The notes under the pieces were generated by a model. That model was not told the DNA's origin, did not search any database, and saw only the letters and a program-made list of their open reading frames with translations. Both the position numbers and the translations under genes were made by a program. A stretch of DNA of 64,000 nt from Bradyrhizobium sp. B124 (GTDB lineage: Bacteria > Pseudomonadota > Alphaproteobacteria > Rhizobiales > Xanthobacteraceae): assembly GCF_038967635.1 (NCBI RefSeq), contig NZ_CP152413.1, positions 7,196,001 through 7,260,000 of the forward strand, written 5' to 3'. Shown here piece by piece: positions 25,559-34,703 of the stretch (positions are counted from its first letter, which is position 1; each line of letters opens with the position of its first letter).

Positions 25559-28500
25559 TTACTCCACCCCCGCCATCAGCGCGGCATTGCCGCCCGCGGC
25601 GGCGGTGTTGATCGTCACCGTCTGCTCGGTCGCGAAGCGCGTCAGGTAATGCGGGCCGCCGGCCTTGGGGCCGGTGCCGGAGAGGCCGCTGCCGCCGAAC
25701 GGCTGCACGCCGACGACCGCGCCGATCATGTTGCGGTTGACATAGATGTTGCCGACCTGGAGGCGGTCGATCACGTGCTCGATCGTGTCGTCGATGCGTG
25801 AGTGGATGCCGAGCGTGAGCCCAAATCCAGTCGCCTCGATCGCCGCCAGCACGTCGCCGAACCGCTCGGCACGGTAACGCACGACATGCAGGATCGGGCC
25901 GAACACCTCCTCACGCAGTTGGCTTGCGGCCGAGAGCTCGAAGATATGCGGCGCGACGAAATTGCCTGCCGGCGCCTCGCCGGCGAGATGCACCCGTGCT
26001 TCCTGCTTCATCCGCGCGATATGCGCGTCGAGCCGCTGCTTGGCCTCGGCATCGATCACGGGTCCGATATGCGTCGACGGTGCGGAGGGATCGCCGATCT
26101 TCAGTTCGCGCGCGGCGCCGGCGATCATCTCGATCATGCGGTCGGCGACGTCGTCCTGCACGAATAGCAGCCGCAGCGCCGAGCAGCGCTGGCCGGCGGA
26201 ACGGAACGCGGAGGTGACGACATCGTCGGCGACCTGCTCGGGCAGCGCAGTGGCATCGACGATCATCGCATTGATGCCGCCGGTCTCGGCGATCAGCGGT
26301 ACGATCGGGCCGTCCTTGGCCGCCAGCGTCCGGTTGATCGAGCGCGCCACGTCCGTCGAGCCGGTGAAGACCACGCCGGCGATGCCGGGATGGCTGACCA
26401 GCGCGGCGCCGGCCGCGCCGTCGCCCTGAACCAGATGCAACGCCGTTGCCGGCACGCCGGCCTGATGCAGCAGGGCGATGGCCTCGGCCGCGATCCGCGG
26501 GGTCTGCTCAGCCGGCTTTGCGATCACCGCGTTGCCGGCCATCAGCGCGGCCGTCACCTGGCCGAGGAAGATCGCGAGCGGGAAATTCCATGGCGAGATC
26601 GCGACGAAGGCGCCGCGGCCGCGCAGCTCCAGCATGTTGCTTTCGCCGGTCGGCCCGGGCATCGCCTCGCCTTGCCCGAACAGCTTCCGGCCGAGCGCTG
26701 CATAGTAGCGGCAGAAGTCGATCGCCTCGCGCACCTCCGAGAGTGCGTCGTCGAGCGTCTTGCCGCCTTCGCTCTGCAGCAAGGCGAGGAAGCGCGCGCG
26801 CCGCTGCTCGAGCAGGTCCGCGGCCTTCTCAAGGATCGCCGCACGTTCGGTGGCCGGGGTACCGTTCCACGCCTTGAAGCCGCCGCGGGCGGCGGCGACC
26901 GCGGCATTCGCCTGTTCGACCGTCGACGTCGCGACCATGCCTGACGCCGCCTTGGGTTCGATGGCAATCGAAGACGTCAGCGCGTCGAGCGCCTTTCGTT
27001 CGCCGAACTCGATGCCGTGCGAATTCTCGCGCTGCGGCCGATAGAGATCGGCGGGCAACGGAATTCCGGAGTGAGCAGCATTGTTGTCGACGCCGATGAT
27101 CTCGGCCGGGCGGCGCAGCAGGTCCACGATGGATACGCGATTATCCGCGGCCAGCGCCACGAAGGACGAGTTGGCGCCGTTCTCGAGCAGCCGGCGCACC
27201 AGATAGGCGAGCAGGTCGCGGTGGCTGCCGACCGGCGCATAAGTGCGATGGGCGATCTCCGGCCTGTCCTCGTCGAGCTGTGCGTAGAGCGCCTCGCCCA
27301 TGCCGTGCAGCCGCTGGAATTCGAAGCTCGCGGGATCGTCTGACAGTTCGAGGATGGTCGCGACCGTCAGCGCGTTGTGGGTGGCGAACTGCGGAAACAG
27401 CCGCGGCCGCAGCGCGAGCAGCTTTCGCGCGCAGGCGACATAGTTCAGGTCGGTCATCGCCTTGCGGGTGAACACCGGATAGCCGTCGAGCCCGCGCTCC
27501 TGCGCGCGCTTGATCTCGGTGTCCCAATAGGCGCCCTTGACCAGGCGCACCATCATCCTGCGGTTGAGCGCGCGCGTGAGTGCATCGATATAATCGATCA
27601 CCTCAGTGGCGCGCTTCTGATAGGCCTGAATCGCAAGCCCAAAGCCGCTCCAGCCGGCGAACGACGGATCGGCGAACGCGGCTGCGATGACGTCGAGCGA
27701 CAGCTCCAGCCGGTCGGCTTCCTCGGCATCGACGGTGAAGTTGAGGTCGAACGCCTTGGCGCGGCGCGCAAGATCGATGAGCTGCGGCACCAGCTCGGTC
27801 ATCACCCGGGCGTGGCTGACCGCCTCGAAGCGCGGATGCAGCGCGGAGAGTTTGACGGAGATGCCGGGCCGGTCGGGCAGGGCCTGATCGCCGGCCGCCT
27901 TGCCGATCGCGTCGATCGCGCGGGCGTAGGATTCGAAATAGCGGCGGGCATCGTCGGCGGTGCGGGCGCCCTCGCCGAGCATGTCGAAGGAATAGCGCGA
28001 GCCGCGCGCGGTGTGTGATTGCGCCCGCGCCAGCGCCGCCTCGATGGTCTCGCCGAGCACGAAATGGCTGCCCATCAGCCGCATCGCCTGCCGGGTTGCG
28101 GCACGCACTGCCGGCGCGCCGAGCCGCTTGGTCAGCCGCCCGATCGTGCCCTGCGGCGTCTCGCCGGGCTGGATCACGCGGGCCGACATGCCGAGCGCCC
28201 AGGCCGAGGCGTTGACCATGAACGCGCTCGATCTGGTCTCGTGGTTGACGAAGTCGCCCTGGCCGAGCTTGTCCTCGATGAACTGGTCGGCGGTGCGCGC
28301 GTCGGGCACCCGCAGCAGCGCCTCCGCCAGTACCATCAGCGCCAGGCCCTCCTTGGTCGACAGCGCAAACTCGCGAAGCATGTCCTCGACCCCGCCGAGC
28401 GGATCGTCGTTGGCCCTGATCGCCTCGATCAGGCGCCGCGCGGTGCGGTCGACCCCGGCCTCCTGGTCCGCGCCAAGCCTGGCGTCCTGGCGCAGGCGGC

Positions 28501-28570
28501 CGGCGATCGCGGTGTCATCGGGGGCGTAGGGCGCGCTGAACGGGGGCGGGAGCGGGGACGGGTCTGGCAT
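25559..28570 (-). CDS. putA: Bifunctional proline dehydrogenase/L-glutamate-gamma-semialdehyde dehydrogenase
   Basis: Converts proline to glutamate in two steps: an FAD-dependent proline dehydrogenase barrel in the N-terminal half and an NAD-dependent aldehyde dehydrogenase in the C-terminal half, joined by a substrate tunnel. At 1003 residues it matches the minimal Bradyrhizobium-type PutA with no DNA-binding ribbon-helix-helix domain. Diagnostic stretches are RPGISVKLSALHPRF and GAYWDTEIKRAQERGLDGYP in the PRODH barrel, and SPWNFPLAIFLGQ, ETGGINAM and the nucleophile Cys in SAGQRCSALR in the P5C dehydrogenase. The start at 28570 gives the expected N-terminus. It is divergent from an Lrp-family regulator, which probably activates it in response to proline. 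Confidence 0.97.
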   Translation of the reverse strand: MPDPSPLPPPFSAPYAPDDTAIAGRLRQDARLGADQEAGVDRTARRLIEAIRANDDPLGGVEDMLREFALSTKEGLALMVLAEALLRVPDARTADQFIEDKLGQGDFVNHETRSSAFMVNASAWALGMSARVIQPGETPQGTIGRLTKRLGAPAVRAATRQAMRLMGSHFVLGETIEAALARAQSHTARGSRYSFDMLGEGARTADDARRYFESYARAIDAIGKAAGDQALPDRPGISVKLSALHPRFEAVSHARVMTELVPQLIDLARRAKAFDLNFTVDAEEADRLELSLDVIAAAFADPSFAGWSGFGLAIQAYQKRATEVIDYIDALTRALNRRMMVRLVKGAYWDTEIKRAQERGLDGYPVFTRKAMTDLNYVACARKLLALRPRLFPQFATHNALTVATILELSDDPASFEFQRLHGMGEALYAQLDEDRPEIAHRTYAPVGSHRDLLAYLVRRLLENGANSSFVALAADNRVSIVDLLRRPAEIIGVDNNAAHSGIPLPADLYRPQRENSHGIEFGERKALDALTSSIAIEPKAASGMVATSTVEQANAAVAAARGGFKAWNGTPATERAAILEKAADLLEQRRARFLALLQSEGGKTLDDALSEVREAIDFCRYYAALGRKLFGQGEAMPGPTGESNMLELRGRGAFVAISPWNFPLAIFLGQVTAALMAGNAVIAKPAEQTPRIAAEAIALLHQAGVPATALHLVQGDGAAGAALVSHPGIAGVVFTGSTDVARSINRTLAAKDGPIVPLIAETGGINAMIVDATALPEQVADDVVTSAFRSAGQRCSALRLLFVQDDVADRMIEMIAGAARELKIGDPSAPSTHIGPVIDAEAKQRLDAHIARMKQEARVHLAGEAPAGNFVAPHIFELSAASQLREEVFGPILHVVRYRAERFGDVLAAIEATGFGLTLGIHSRIDDTIEHVIDRLQVGNIYVNRNMIGAVVGVQPFGGSGLSGTGPKAGGPHYLTRFATEQTVTINTAAAGGNAALMAGVE

Positions 28571-28663
28571 GGCGGTTCCTTGGCGGTCCTTGGCGATTCC
28601 TTGGGGTTGCACGGGAACACCTACGCGCGGTCGCACCGTAGTTCGATAGACAAATTAGCATAT

Positions 28664-28702
28664 TTGCCTTAGAAAATAAGGATCAAGTCAGGTATTGCCT
28701 TA
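28664..28702. promoter_or_regulatory. Repeated half-sites between putA and its regulator
   Basis: The octamer TTGCCTTA occurs twice in direct orientation, at 28664-28671 and 28695-28702, 31 bases apart, about three helical turns. They sit in an AT-rich stretch that stands out from the GC-rich surroundings. Spacing on one face of the helix suits an Lrp-type octamer. The second copy ends four bases before the regulator's start codon, which would fit autoregulation. Confidence 0.5.
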
Positions 28703-28705
28703 TAT

Positions 28706-29170
28706 ATGACAGAGATAGACAAGATAGACCGCAAAATCCTCTCGATCCTGCAAGGGGATGGCCGGATTGCCAATGTGGAACTGGCCGAGAGGATTGGCCT
28801 GTCGCCGACCTCGGTTGGCGAGCGGTTGAAGCGCTTGCAGCGCGACGGCTTCGTCGAGGGCTATGGCGCGCGGCTCAATCCGCACCGGCTCGGCCTCGGC
28901 CTCCTGGTGTTCGTCGAGGTGCTGCTCGACAAGACCACGCCCGATGTGTTTGAGCGCTTCGCCAAGGCAGTCCAGATCGCGCCGGAAGTGCTGGAGTGTC
29001 ACATGGTGGCCGGCGGCTTCGACTATCTGGTCAAGGCGCGCGTCGCCAACATGACCGCCTATCGCAGGTTTCTCGGCGAGACCCTGCTGGCGCTGCCGGG
29101 CGTGCGCGAGACGCGAACCTACGCGGTGATGGAGGAAGTCAAGCGCGACGCGCCGCTTCCGGTCGGCTGA
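28706..29170 (+). CDS. putR: Lrp/AsnC family regulator, probable PutR
   Basis: A 154-residue Lrp-family protein: N-terminal winged helix (DRKILSILQGDGRIANVELA, LSPTSVGERLKRL) and a C-terminal RAM/ACT-like ligand domain (ECHMVAGGFDYLVKARVANM). Divergent arrangement with putA is the known layout for PutR, which in alphaproteobacteria activates putA when proline is present. The gene is 135 bases from the putA start. There is no good ribosome-binding site before the ATG (an AGG about 13 bases upstream at best), so expression is likely low. The symbol rests on context and family rather than on a unique motif. Confidence 0.9.
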   Translation: MTEIDKIDRKILSILQGDGRIANVELAERIGLSPTSVGERLKRLQRDGFVEGYGARLNPHRLGLGLLVFVEVLLDKTTPDVFERFAKAVQIAPEVLECHMVAGGFDYLVKARVANMTAYRRFLGETLLALPGVRETRTYAVMEEVKRDAPLPVG

Positions 29171-29261
29171 TGGGCTCCGGATCTGATCCACAGCCATGCG
29201 CAGGATGTCTTGGCATCGCGACGCACCCGCGATAATTCTGCCCTCAGTTGGGGGCCGCAAC

Positions 29262-29912
29262 ATGGACGATGCCAATCAGCCGATAGGTGCGAAGCGAACC
29301 GGGGTTGCCGGCGCGTTATGCGCAGCCGTCTTGTCCCTCTCCGCGATGACGCCGTCCCGCGCGGCCGAGTTCAGCTCCGGCATCATGCAGCTCTATACAT
29401 CGGTCTCGATCTATCCACCGTCGGCCTCGGCGATGACGGTGTGCTACGGCTTCGTCTGCCGGCGCCGCGAGATGCTCGACTTCAGCGGAGCCGACCGGGC
29501 GGCCTTGGCCAGGATCATGGCCACGGGCCGCGCCAACGCCGCCGCCGAACGCGCGGCCGTGCAGAAGGCCGTGATCTGGTTCGACCGTCGGATGGGGCCG
29601 ATCCTCGGCACCGACAAGCGCGTGGCGAAAGCGGACTTCCGCGCCAACGACGACAAGCACAATTACGATTGCTGGGACACGACGCGCAACACGACCAGCC
29701 TGATGCTGGTGATGCAATCGTGGAACCTGTTCAAGTTCCATGACGTCGGGGATCCCCACTATCGCGGATTTTCGCTGGGCCAAACGCCGCACAACACCGC
29801 CGTTCTGCTCGAACGCGCCACCAAGGTGGAATGGGCCGTCGATCTCTGGCCCCGCGGCTATCTGCAACCGCCTGACGTCATGACCGTCGCCAAATGGGTG
29901 ACGGAAGATTGA
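29262..29912 (+). CDS. Exported hypothetical protein
   Basis: I do not recognise a named family. The 216-residue protein has an N-terminal signal sequence (VAGALCAAVLSLSAMTPSRA) and a soluble domain with conserved-looking aromatic and Cys positions (MTVCYGFVCRRRE, HNYDCWDTTRNTTSLML, FKFHDVGDPHYRGF, WPRGYLQPPDV). Three cysteines in the mature part could pair or bind metal. The ATG at 29262 is the first that opens directly into the signal peptide. It is monocistronic by position. Periplasmic location is predicted; function unknown. Confidence 0.75.
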   Translation: MDDANQPIGAKRTGVAGALCAAVLSLSAMTPSRAAEFSSGIMQLYTSVSIYPPSASAMTVCYGFVCRRREMLDFSGADRAALARIMATGRANAAAERAAVQKAVIWFDRRMGPILGTDKRVAKADFRANDDKHNYDCWDTTRNTTSLMLVMQSWNLFKFHDVGDPHYRGFSLGQTPHNTAVLLERATKVEWAVDLWPRGYLQPPDVMTVAKWVTED

Positions 29913-30228
29913 GCGGCTGAACGTTCCCGCCGCGCGCGTTGCGTTCACGGCGCAGCATTTTCCGTCACCGCCCGGGCATGATGGAGAGAGACACATCCCG
30001 CGATTGTCTGTGAGGCTGACGTGCGGCCGGCCACAGCAATGGGGCAGTGCCGGATGTAATGGTCAAATGGCCAATAGCGGCACGCGATCGGTGGCGGCCG
30101 AAAAAAGTTCAACGCCGTGGCGCGCGGGCGCCGTGCCCGCTCCGCCGAACGTCACGTCGTGTGATGTTGGATCGGCCCTCACTCCCGGATCGTGTCCGAG
30201 AGTGCGCCGCTGGATCTTGCGCGGTGCG
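29913..30228. other. Gene-free stretch
   Basis: About 316 bases between the hypothetical protein and the cold-shock gene. Short frames here lack ribosome sites and family resemblance. The only structure I see is a hairpin CTCCCGGA / TCCGAGAG at 30182-30202, downstream of the cold-shock gene on the minus strand; it has no U-run and may be a weak terminator. Confidence 0.5.
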
Positions 30229-30429
30229 CTAGACCTTGAGGTTCTCGGCTGATGTCTTGCCGCGATTGGCAATCTCTTCGTATTCAACGGACTGGCCTTC
30301 GTTGAGGCTCTGAAGACCGGCCTTCTGAACTGCTGAAATATGAACGAAAATGTCCTTGCCGCCTGTTGCGGGCTGGATGAATCCATAACCCTTGGTCGGG
30401 TTGAACCACTTCACTGTACCTTTGGGCAT
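30229..30429 (-). CDS. Cold-shock protein, CspA family
   Basis: A 66-residue single-domain nucleic-acid chaperone with both RNA-binding motifs: RNP1 KGYGFI near residues 13-18 and RNP2 DIFVHIS near 26-32. Length and composition are those of a standard CspA. It binds single-stranded RNA or DNA and melts secondary structure during cold or other stress. The roughly 280 bases upstream on the minus strand are gene-free, AT-richer than average, and may hold the long 5' leader typical of csp genes. Confidence 0.96.
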   Translation of the reverse strand: MPKGTVKWFNPTKGYGFIQPATGGKDIFVHISAVQKAGLQSLNEGQSVEYEEIANRGKTSAENLKV

Positions 30430-30710
30430 TCCAGTCGTCTCCACGGAATCAATCGAAAACAGACCAGTCGGTCCCCGCACAAACCGGCTTGTCCGTACCG
30501 CACAGGATAGCAGTTTGAAAAAAGCTGGGTAGATCAAACCACGGTGTGTTTTTGCCCGGAAACAACCCGCTTTGCAGGTTTTGGCGGCGGATTGCCTGTT
30601 TCGTGGTCAATTGATGCGCTGCAAAAAAGGTCGTTCCACTGAACCAAATTGGATCAATAGCCCCGCGCGCGGGCGTTCGGCCGGCGCGCGGGGGATGGAT
30701 CAGCCGCGTC

Positions 30711-31022
30711 TCAATAGGTCGCGGAAAGATACTCGACGATCTTGCCGACGTCGGCCTGGTCGATCGGCGCGCCGTAGACCTTGATCATCTTGGTCACCTC
30801 GGCCTGCCAGAAGTCCTTCTTGAACTTCTCGCCCTGCGGCTGGGTCTTGATGTAGTCGGCCGAGTGGCAGGCGGTGCAGTTGTTCTGCACCAAGTCGAGG
30901 TTGGGACCGGGCTTGAAGGTCGCAGTCTCCTCGGGAAGCGCGTAGTTGACGGGCGCGGCAACAGCTGTGCCGATCGACAGCATGGCGATCGCGGCGAGGG
31001 AGGGAAGCAGCTTGCTGGTCAT
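30711..31022 (-). CDS. sorB: Sulfite dehydrogenase cytochrome c subunit
   Basis: A 103-residue exported c-type cytochrome: signal peptide (LLPSLAAIAMLSIGTAVAA) and a single heme site CTACH at 49-53, with a distal Met region (EVTKMIKVYGAP). It starts 11 bases after the stop of the molybdenum sulfite dehydrogenase gene, the sorAB arrangement. SorB takes electrons from SorA and passes them to the respiratory chain. Size and heme motif fit the family. Confidence 0.92.
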   Translation of the reverse strand: MTSKLLPSLAAIAMLSIGTAVAAPVNYALPEETATFKPGPNLDLVQNNCTACHSADYIKTQPQGEKFKKDFWQAEVTKMIKVYGAPIDQADVGKIVEYLSATY

Positions 31023-31033
31023 GATGCTTCTCC

Positions 31034-32233
31034 TCACGCCGCGGTGACGCGCACGGTTTCGACGACGTTGCGCAGATAGCCGGCGGGATTCCACAACGGA
31101 TCCATCGGCTGGCTGTCGCCGGCATTGTTGGTGGCGCGCACCTTCAGCTCCGAGGCGCCGGCCGGAAGTGCCACTTTCAGCTTCCATTCACGGAAAGCGT
31201 ATTTGCCGAGATCCTTGCCGAGCTTGGCCGGCGTCCAGCTCTTGCCGCCGTCGATCGAGACCGCGACCTCCTTGATGCCCTTGCCGCCGTCGAAGGCGAT
31301 GCCGCGCAGCGTGGTGCGGCCGGCCTTCAGCTTGGCGCCGTCGGCAACGCTGGTGATGAATGAACGCACCGTGAAGCGGTTGATCGGGATCGTCGCCTTT
31401 GGTGCAGTGCCGGGCTCGACCGCATTGTTCGGCGTGTCCGGAATCCGGTAGGCCGACTTCATCCAGAAGCCCTCGAAGACGTTGTCGATCACGGTGATCT
31501 CGTTGAGGTGCTTCACCCAATAGGTGCCGTAATAGCCGGGCACCACGAGGCGGAGCGGGAAGCCGTTGAGGAACGGCAGGTCCTCGCCGTTCATGCCCCA
31601 GGCCAGCATCACCTCGCCGTCGCGCGCATGGTCGATGTCGAGCGCCTTCACGAAGTCGGGCGTCGTGTCCATCACCGGACCGTCCATGCCATTGAAGGTG
31701 ACCTGCTTGGCGCCGGCCTGCACGCCGGCCATGTCGAGCACGGTCTTCAGCGGCACGCCGTGCCAGCGCGCGCAGCCCATCGCGCCGTTGCCGAGCTGAC
31801 CGCCGGCGACGCGCGGATTGAAGAAGCCGCGGCTGTTGCCGGAGCACTGGTTGACGGCGACGAGATCGGTCGCCTTCAGCTTCCGGATCTCCTTCAGCGA
31901 CAGCCTCACGGGCTTGTCGACCTTGCCCTTGATCTCGAGCGTGAAGGTGTCCGGATCCAGATCGTAGGGGATGCCGGCGAGGTGATAGCGGACGAAGAAC
32001 GCGTTGTTCGGCGTGAGCGGACCGTCGTTGAAGATCGCAAATGGCGTTTCCAGCTGCGGTGGCCGGGCGGTCAGGCCGATCATCGGGCGCTTCAGCGGGT
32101 AGCGCACCAGCGGGCGTTCGCCATTGCCGAAGGGCAGCGTCACGGTGTCGAGGGCGAATGCGCCCCTTGATCCCAGCCCCGTCACCAAAGCGGCCAACCC
32201 GGCGCGCTTCATCAAGTCTCGTCGATCGAGCAT
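31034..32233 (-). CDS. sorA: Sulfite dehydrogenase (sulfite:cytochrome c oxidoreductase) molybdenum subunit
   Basis: A 399-residue sulfite-oxidase-family enzyme. The N-terminus has a twin-arginine signal (RRDLMKRAGLAAL), so it is folded with its Mo cofactor in the cytoplasm and exported. The Mo-ligand Cys130 lies in VNQCSGNSRG, followed by the C-terminal immunoglobulin-like dimerisation domain (GGKSWTPAKL, NPAGYLRN). The ATG at 32233 follows GGAGGAAG. It oxidises sulfite to sulfate in the periplasm and hands electrons to the SorB cytochrome encoded next. Sulfite may come from sulfonate or thiosulfate metabolism. Confidence 0.95.
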   Translation of the reverse strand: MLDRRDLMKRAGLAALVTGLGSRGAFALDTVTLPFGNGERPLVRYPLKRPMIGLTARPPQLETPFAIFNDGPLTPNNAFFVRYHLAGIPYDLDPDTFTLEIKGKVDKPVRLSLKEIRKLKATDLVAVNQCSGNSRGFFNPRVAGGQLGNGAMGCARWHGVPLKTVLDMAGVQAGAKQVTFNGMDGPVMDTTPDFVKALDIDHARDGEVMLAWGMNGEDLPFLNGFPLRLVVPGYYGTYWVKHLNEITVIDNVFEGFWMKSAYRIPDTPNNAVEPGTAPKATIPINRFTVRSFITSVADGAKLKAGRTTLRGIAFDGGKGIKEVAVSIDGGKSWTPAKLGKDLGKYAFREWKLKVALPAGASELKVRATNNAGDSQPMDPLWNPAGYLRNVVETVRVTAA

Positions 32234-32396
32234 TCCGCTTCCTCCGAAGCTGTTCTGTCGTGAGCTGGTCATCACCAGGCTCACCTTGGCTTGCGCGCCT
32301 ACGCATCATGGAATGCGCGCGGCGACAAATGTCGCATCGGGCAACTGCAAGTCAATTGAGCTTTCGCAGCGTCCACTGCCGCTGCGTCGCAACAAC

Positions 32397-32429
32397 GAAA
32401 AGCCCCGGCCGCATCAGACGACCGGGGCA
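32397..32429 (-). terminator. Rho-independent terminator
   Basis: On the minus strand a GCCCCGG / CCGGGGC stem, extendable by flanking pairs, is followed by TTTTC. It lies 24 bases after the stop of the small exported protein gene and should end that transcript. Confidence 0.8.
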
Positions 32430-32452
32430 TTTCCGTCGAGAAGAAGGTTCGA

Positions 32453-32680
32453 TCAGTAGCAGACGTTCACGGTGCGATAGCGATAGCCGTAGGGCGTCAT
32501 CACCAGGCGGGTGACGTAGCAGCCGGAGTCGACGAAGCCGACGGAGATGCCGGGGCCGCCCCAGAAGTGATGGTGGTACGGATGCCAGAAGAAAGGCTTG
32601 GCCGAAGCCGAGGTCGGCGCCAGCGCGGCGGCAGCAAGCGTTGCGGCAGTCGCGAGAGCAAGCGTGACTTTGCGAAGCAT
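32453..32680 (-). CDS. Small exported protein
   Basis: A 75-residue precursor with a clear signal peptide (LALATAATLAAAALAPTSASA). The mature part of about 48 residues is rich in aromatic and His residues (FFWHPYHHHFWGGPGI) with two cysteines that could form a disulfide (SGCYVTR and VNVCY). Such small proteins are common in Bradyrhizobium but I know of no function. The His cluster could bind metal. It has its own terminator. Confidence 0.78.
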   Translation of the reverse strand: MLRKVTLALATAATLAAAALAPTSASAKPFFWHPYHHHFWGGPGISVGFVDSGCYVTRLVMTPYGYRYRTVNVCY

Positions 32681-32842
32681 GGTCGTCTCCTTCAGATGCG
32701 CGTTGAACTCTGTCGCGGCGCGGTTGCAGTGTTACCCATCGCCAGTCAGTCGCATCCGGCACCGGGCACGTTCGAGCATCTCTGCTGAACGCAGCTTCGG
32801 ATGTGCGGCAGGTCACATTCGGTGAAGAGGGAGATGAACTGG

Positions 32843-34588
32843 TCAGGCCGCGACAGCGTGCCGGTCATCGACCAGCGTGGACAGGACGCGCGTCGCCTCG
32901 ACGGTGCGCACGGTCATCGGCGCGTTGCGGCCGCGGATCGCGACCTCCTGCGCCGGCAGGGCATCGTCGGCGAGCCCTGCGGTGACGCGCACCTCGTCGG
33001 AGATCACCGCCTCGCAGGCCAGCGCTTTCGTCATGTCCTGCAGCCGTGCCGCGACGTTGACGGCGTCGCCGAGCGCGGTGAACACCATGTGGTCGCGATA
33101 GCCGATGTCGCCGACGATCACCTCGCCGCCATGGATGCCGATGCCGAAGCGGATCGGCTCGCGCAAATCGTGGCTGAGAAACTGGTTCAGCTCGTCGATA
33201 TTGGCTGCGATCAGCGCCGCCGCGCGCAGCGCCTGGCGGCAGGCCAGCTGCCGGTCGGTGCTGAGCCCGAACAGCGCCAGCATGCCGTCGCCGATGAACT
33301 GGTTGGGCCGGCCGCCGGCTTCCAGCACCGCCTGCGACACCGCGCCGAGGAAGCGGTTGACGATGAACACGGTGTCGAACGGCAGCCGCTTCTCGGCAAG
33401 CTGCGTCGAGCCGCGCATGTCGACGAACATGCTGACGAGATAACGCTCCTGGCCGACCCGCGTCGGATTGGAGGCGTGCGTATTGGCCGACATCGTGTGC
33501 GGCAGGAACAGCTGAAAGAAGGCCAGGTCGGTGGTCGGCCGTAACTGGCAGGCCAGCCGGATCGACGGATCGTCGGTGCCGACCCGGTGCAGCACGAAGG
33601 CTTCGCGCGGGGAAGGCTCGGGGAGGGCGGCGTGATCGCCGATGATGCGGATGCGGCAGGTCGAGCAGCGCGCACGGCCGCCGCAGACGCTCGCATGCGG
33701 CACGTTGTAGCGCAGGCTCGCCTCCAGCACGCTCAATCCCTTTGGCACCCGCAGCGTGCGGCCGTTGCCATAGGACAGCGCGATCATGCCGCCGCGGCGC
33801 TCAAGCAGGGCACGCGCGCCCCGCGCCAGCAGCACGAGGCCGAGCAGGGCGAGATAGCCGGATGTCAGGCCACCTGTGATCTTCTCGAGCGTGGCAGCCT
33901 GGGCCGCCGTGCCGAGCTTCTGCACCGACAGCTCCTCGCGCCGCCAGTCGGGATCCTGATAGTCCTCCATCGTGGCGCGGCCGCCCTGATAGATGCCGAG
34001 CATTGCCAGCGTCGGGATCAGCACCGCCGTGGCCAGCAGGAACGGCGCAGCCCACCGGAAGAACGCGCGCAGCCGCAGCCAGAAATACAGCCCGATGCAG
34101 CCATGCACCCAGGCGATCAGCAGCACCGCAAACATTAGCCACAGCCGGGCCGGCGAGGCGATGAAGAAGGTATAGAGCTCCTGCGGGTAGAGCTTTTCGT
34201 GCCCGTACAGGGTCTGGCCTAGCCGCACGCCGACGATGTGGATGATGATGAAGACCGGGATGCTCAGGCCGAGCACCAGCTGCAGCGGCTCGATCGCCTT
34301 CCAGTGGAACTCGCGGCGCTGATACAGCGCCCAGATGCCGAGGCCGGTGTGCACCAGGCATGCAGAATAGAACACGATCGCGACCGGCAGGAACTGCCAG
34401 AACTCGGTGTGGTAATGCACCCCGATCGCCATCGCCTCGGTCGAGATATTGCCGAGCGCATGGTTGAGGAAATGGCTGATCAGGTAGGCGAACATGATCG
34501 CCCCCGTGACCAGGCGAACCTGCCGCTGGCCGATGCCGCGGGCCATGTCCTGCAAATGTTCGCGCGAGGGGGAGGCCATGTGATTCAT
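32843..34588 (-). CDS. Membrane class III adenylate/guanylate cyclase with cytochrome-like anchor and 2Fe-2S domain (CyaC-like)
   Basis: A 581-residue protein in three parts. (1) Six membrane helices at about 24-45, 66-88, 104-124, 147-170, 179-199 and 242-260, with histidines at 39, 43, 80, 117 and 162, the pattern of a diheme succinate-dehydrogenase-like anchor. (2) A plant-type ferredoxin domain with Cys302, 308, 311 and 347 (C-x5-C-x2-C...C) for a 2Fe-2S cluster. (3) A class III cyclase catalytic domain with metal Asp390 in FVDMRGST, Asp434 in FIGDG, and the transition-state Asn511/Arg515 in ALGDAVNVAARL. Sinorhizobium CyaC is known to have a heme-binding six-span anchor, so redox control of cyclic-nucleotide synthesis is likely. 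The start at 34588 lacks a clear ribosome site; longer frames would run under the divergent gene. Confidence 0.88.
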   Translation of the reverse strand: MNHMASPSREHLQDMARGIGQRQVRLVTGAIMFAYLISHFLNHALGNISTEAMAIGVHYHTEFWQFLPVAIVFYSACLVHTGLGIWALYQRREFHWKAIEPLQLVLGLSIPVFIIIHIVGVRLGQTLYGHEKLYPQELYTFFIASPARLWLMFAVLLIAWVHGCIGLYFWLRLRAFFRWAAPFLLATAVLIPTLAMLGIYQGGRATMEDYQDPDWRREELSVQKLGTAAQAATLEKITGGLTSGYLALLGLVLLARGARALLERRGGMIALSYGNGRTLRVPKGLSVLEASLRYNVPHASVCGGRARCSTCRIRIIGDHAALPEPSPREAFVLHRVGTDDPSIRLACQLRPTTDLAFFQLFLPHTMSANTHASNPTRVGQERYLVSMFVDMRGSTQLAEKRLPFDTVFIVNRFLGAVSQAVLEAGGRPNQFIGDGMLALFGLSTDRQLACRQALRAAALIAANIDELNQFLSHDLREPIRFGIGIHGGEVIVGDIGYRDHMVFTALGDAVNVAARLQDMTKALACEAVISDEVRVTAGLADDALPAQEVAIRGRNAPMTVRTVEATRVLSTLVDDRHAVAA

Positions 34589-34703
34589 ATCAGCAATTCT
34601 AGTGCTTAATTCCCGAGCTGAACACCACCGCGGGTCCGGGTGGGCCGCGGTAGCTGGCCGTGCGGCACGTTGACACTCCGTTAAGAGTCGAACAAAAAGC
34701 GCC

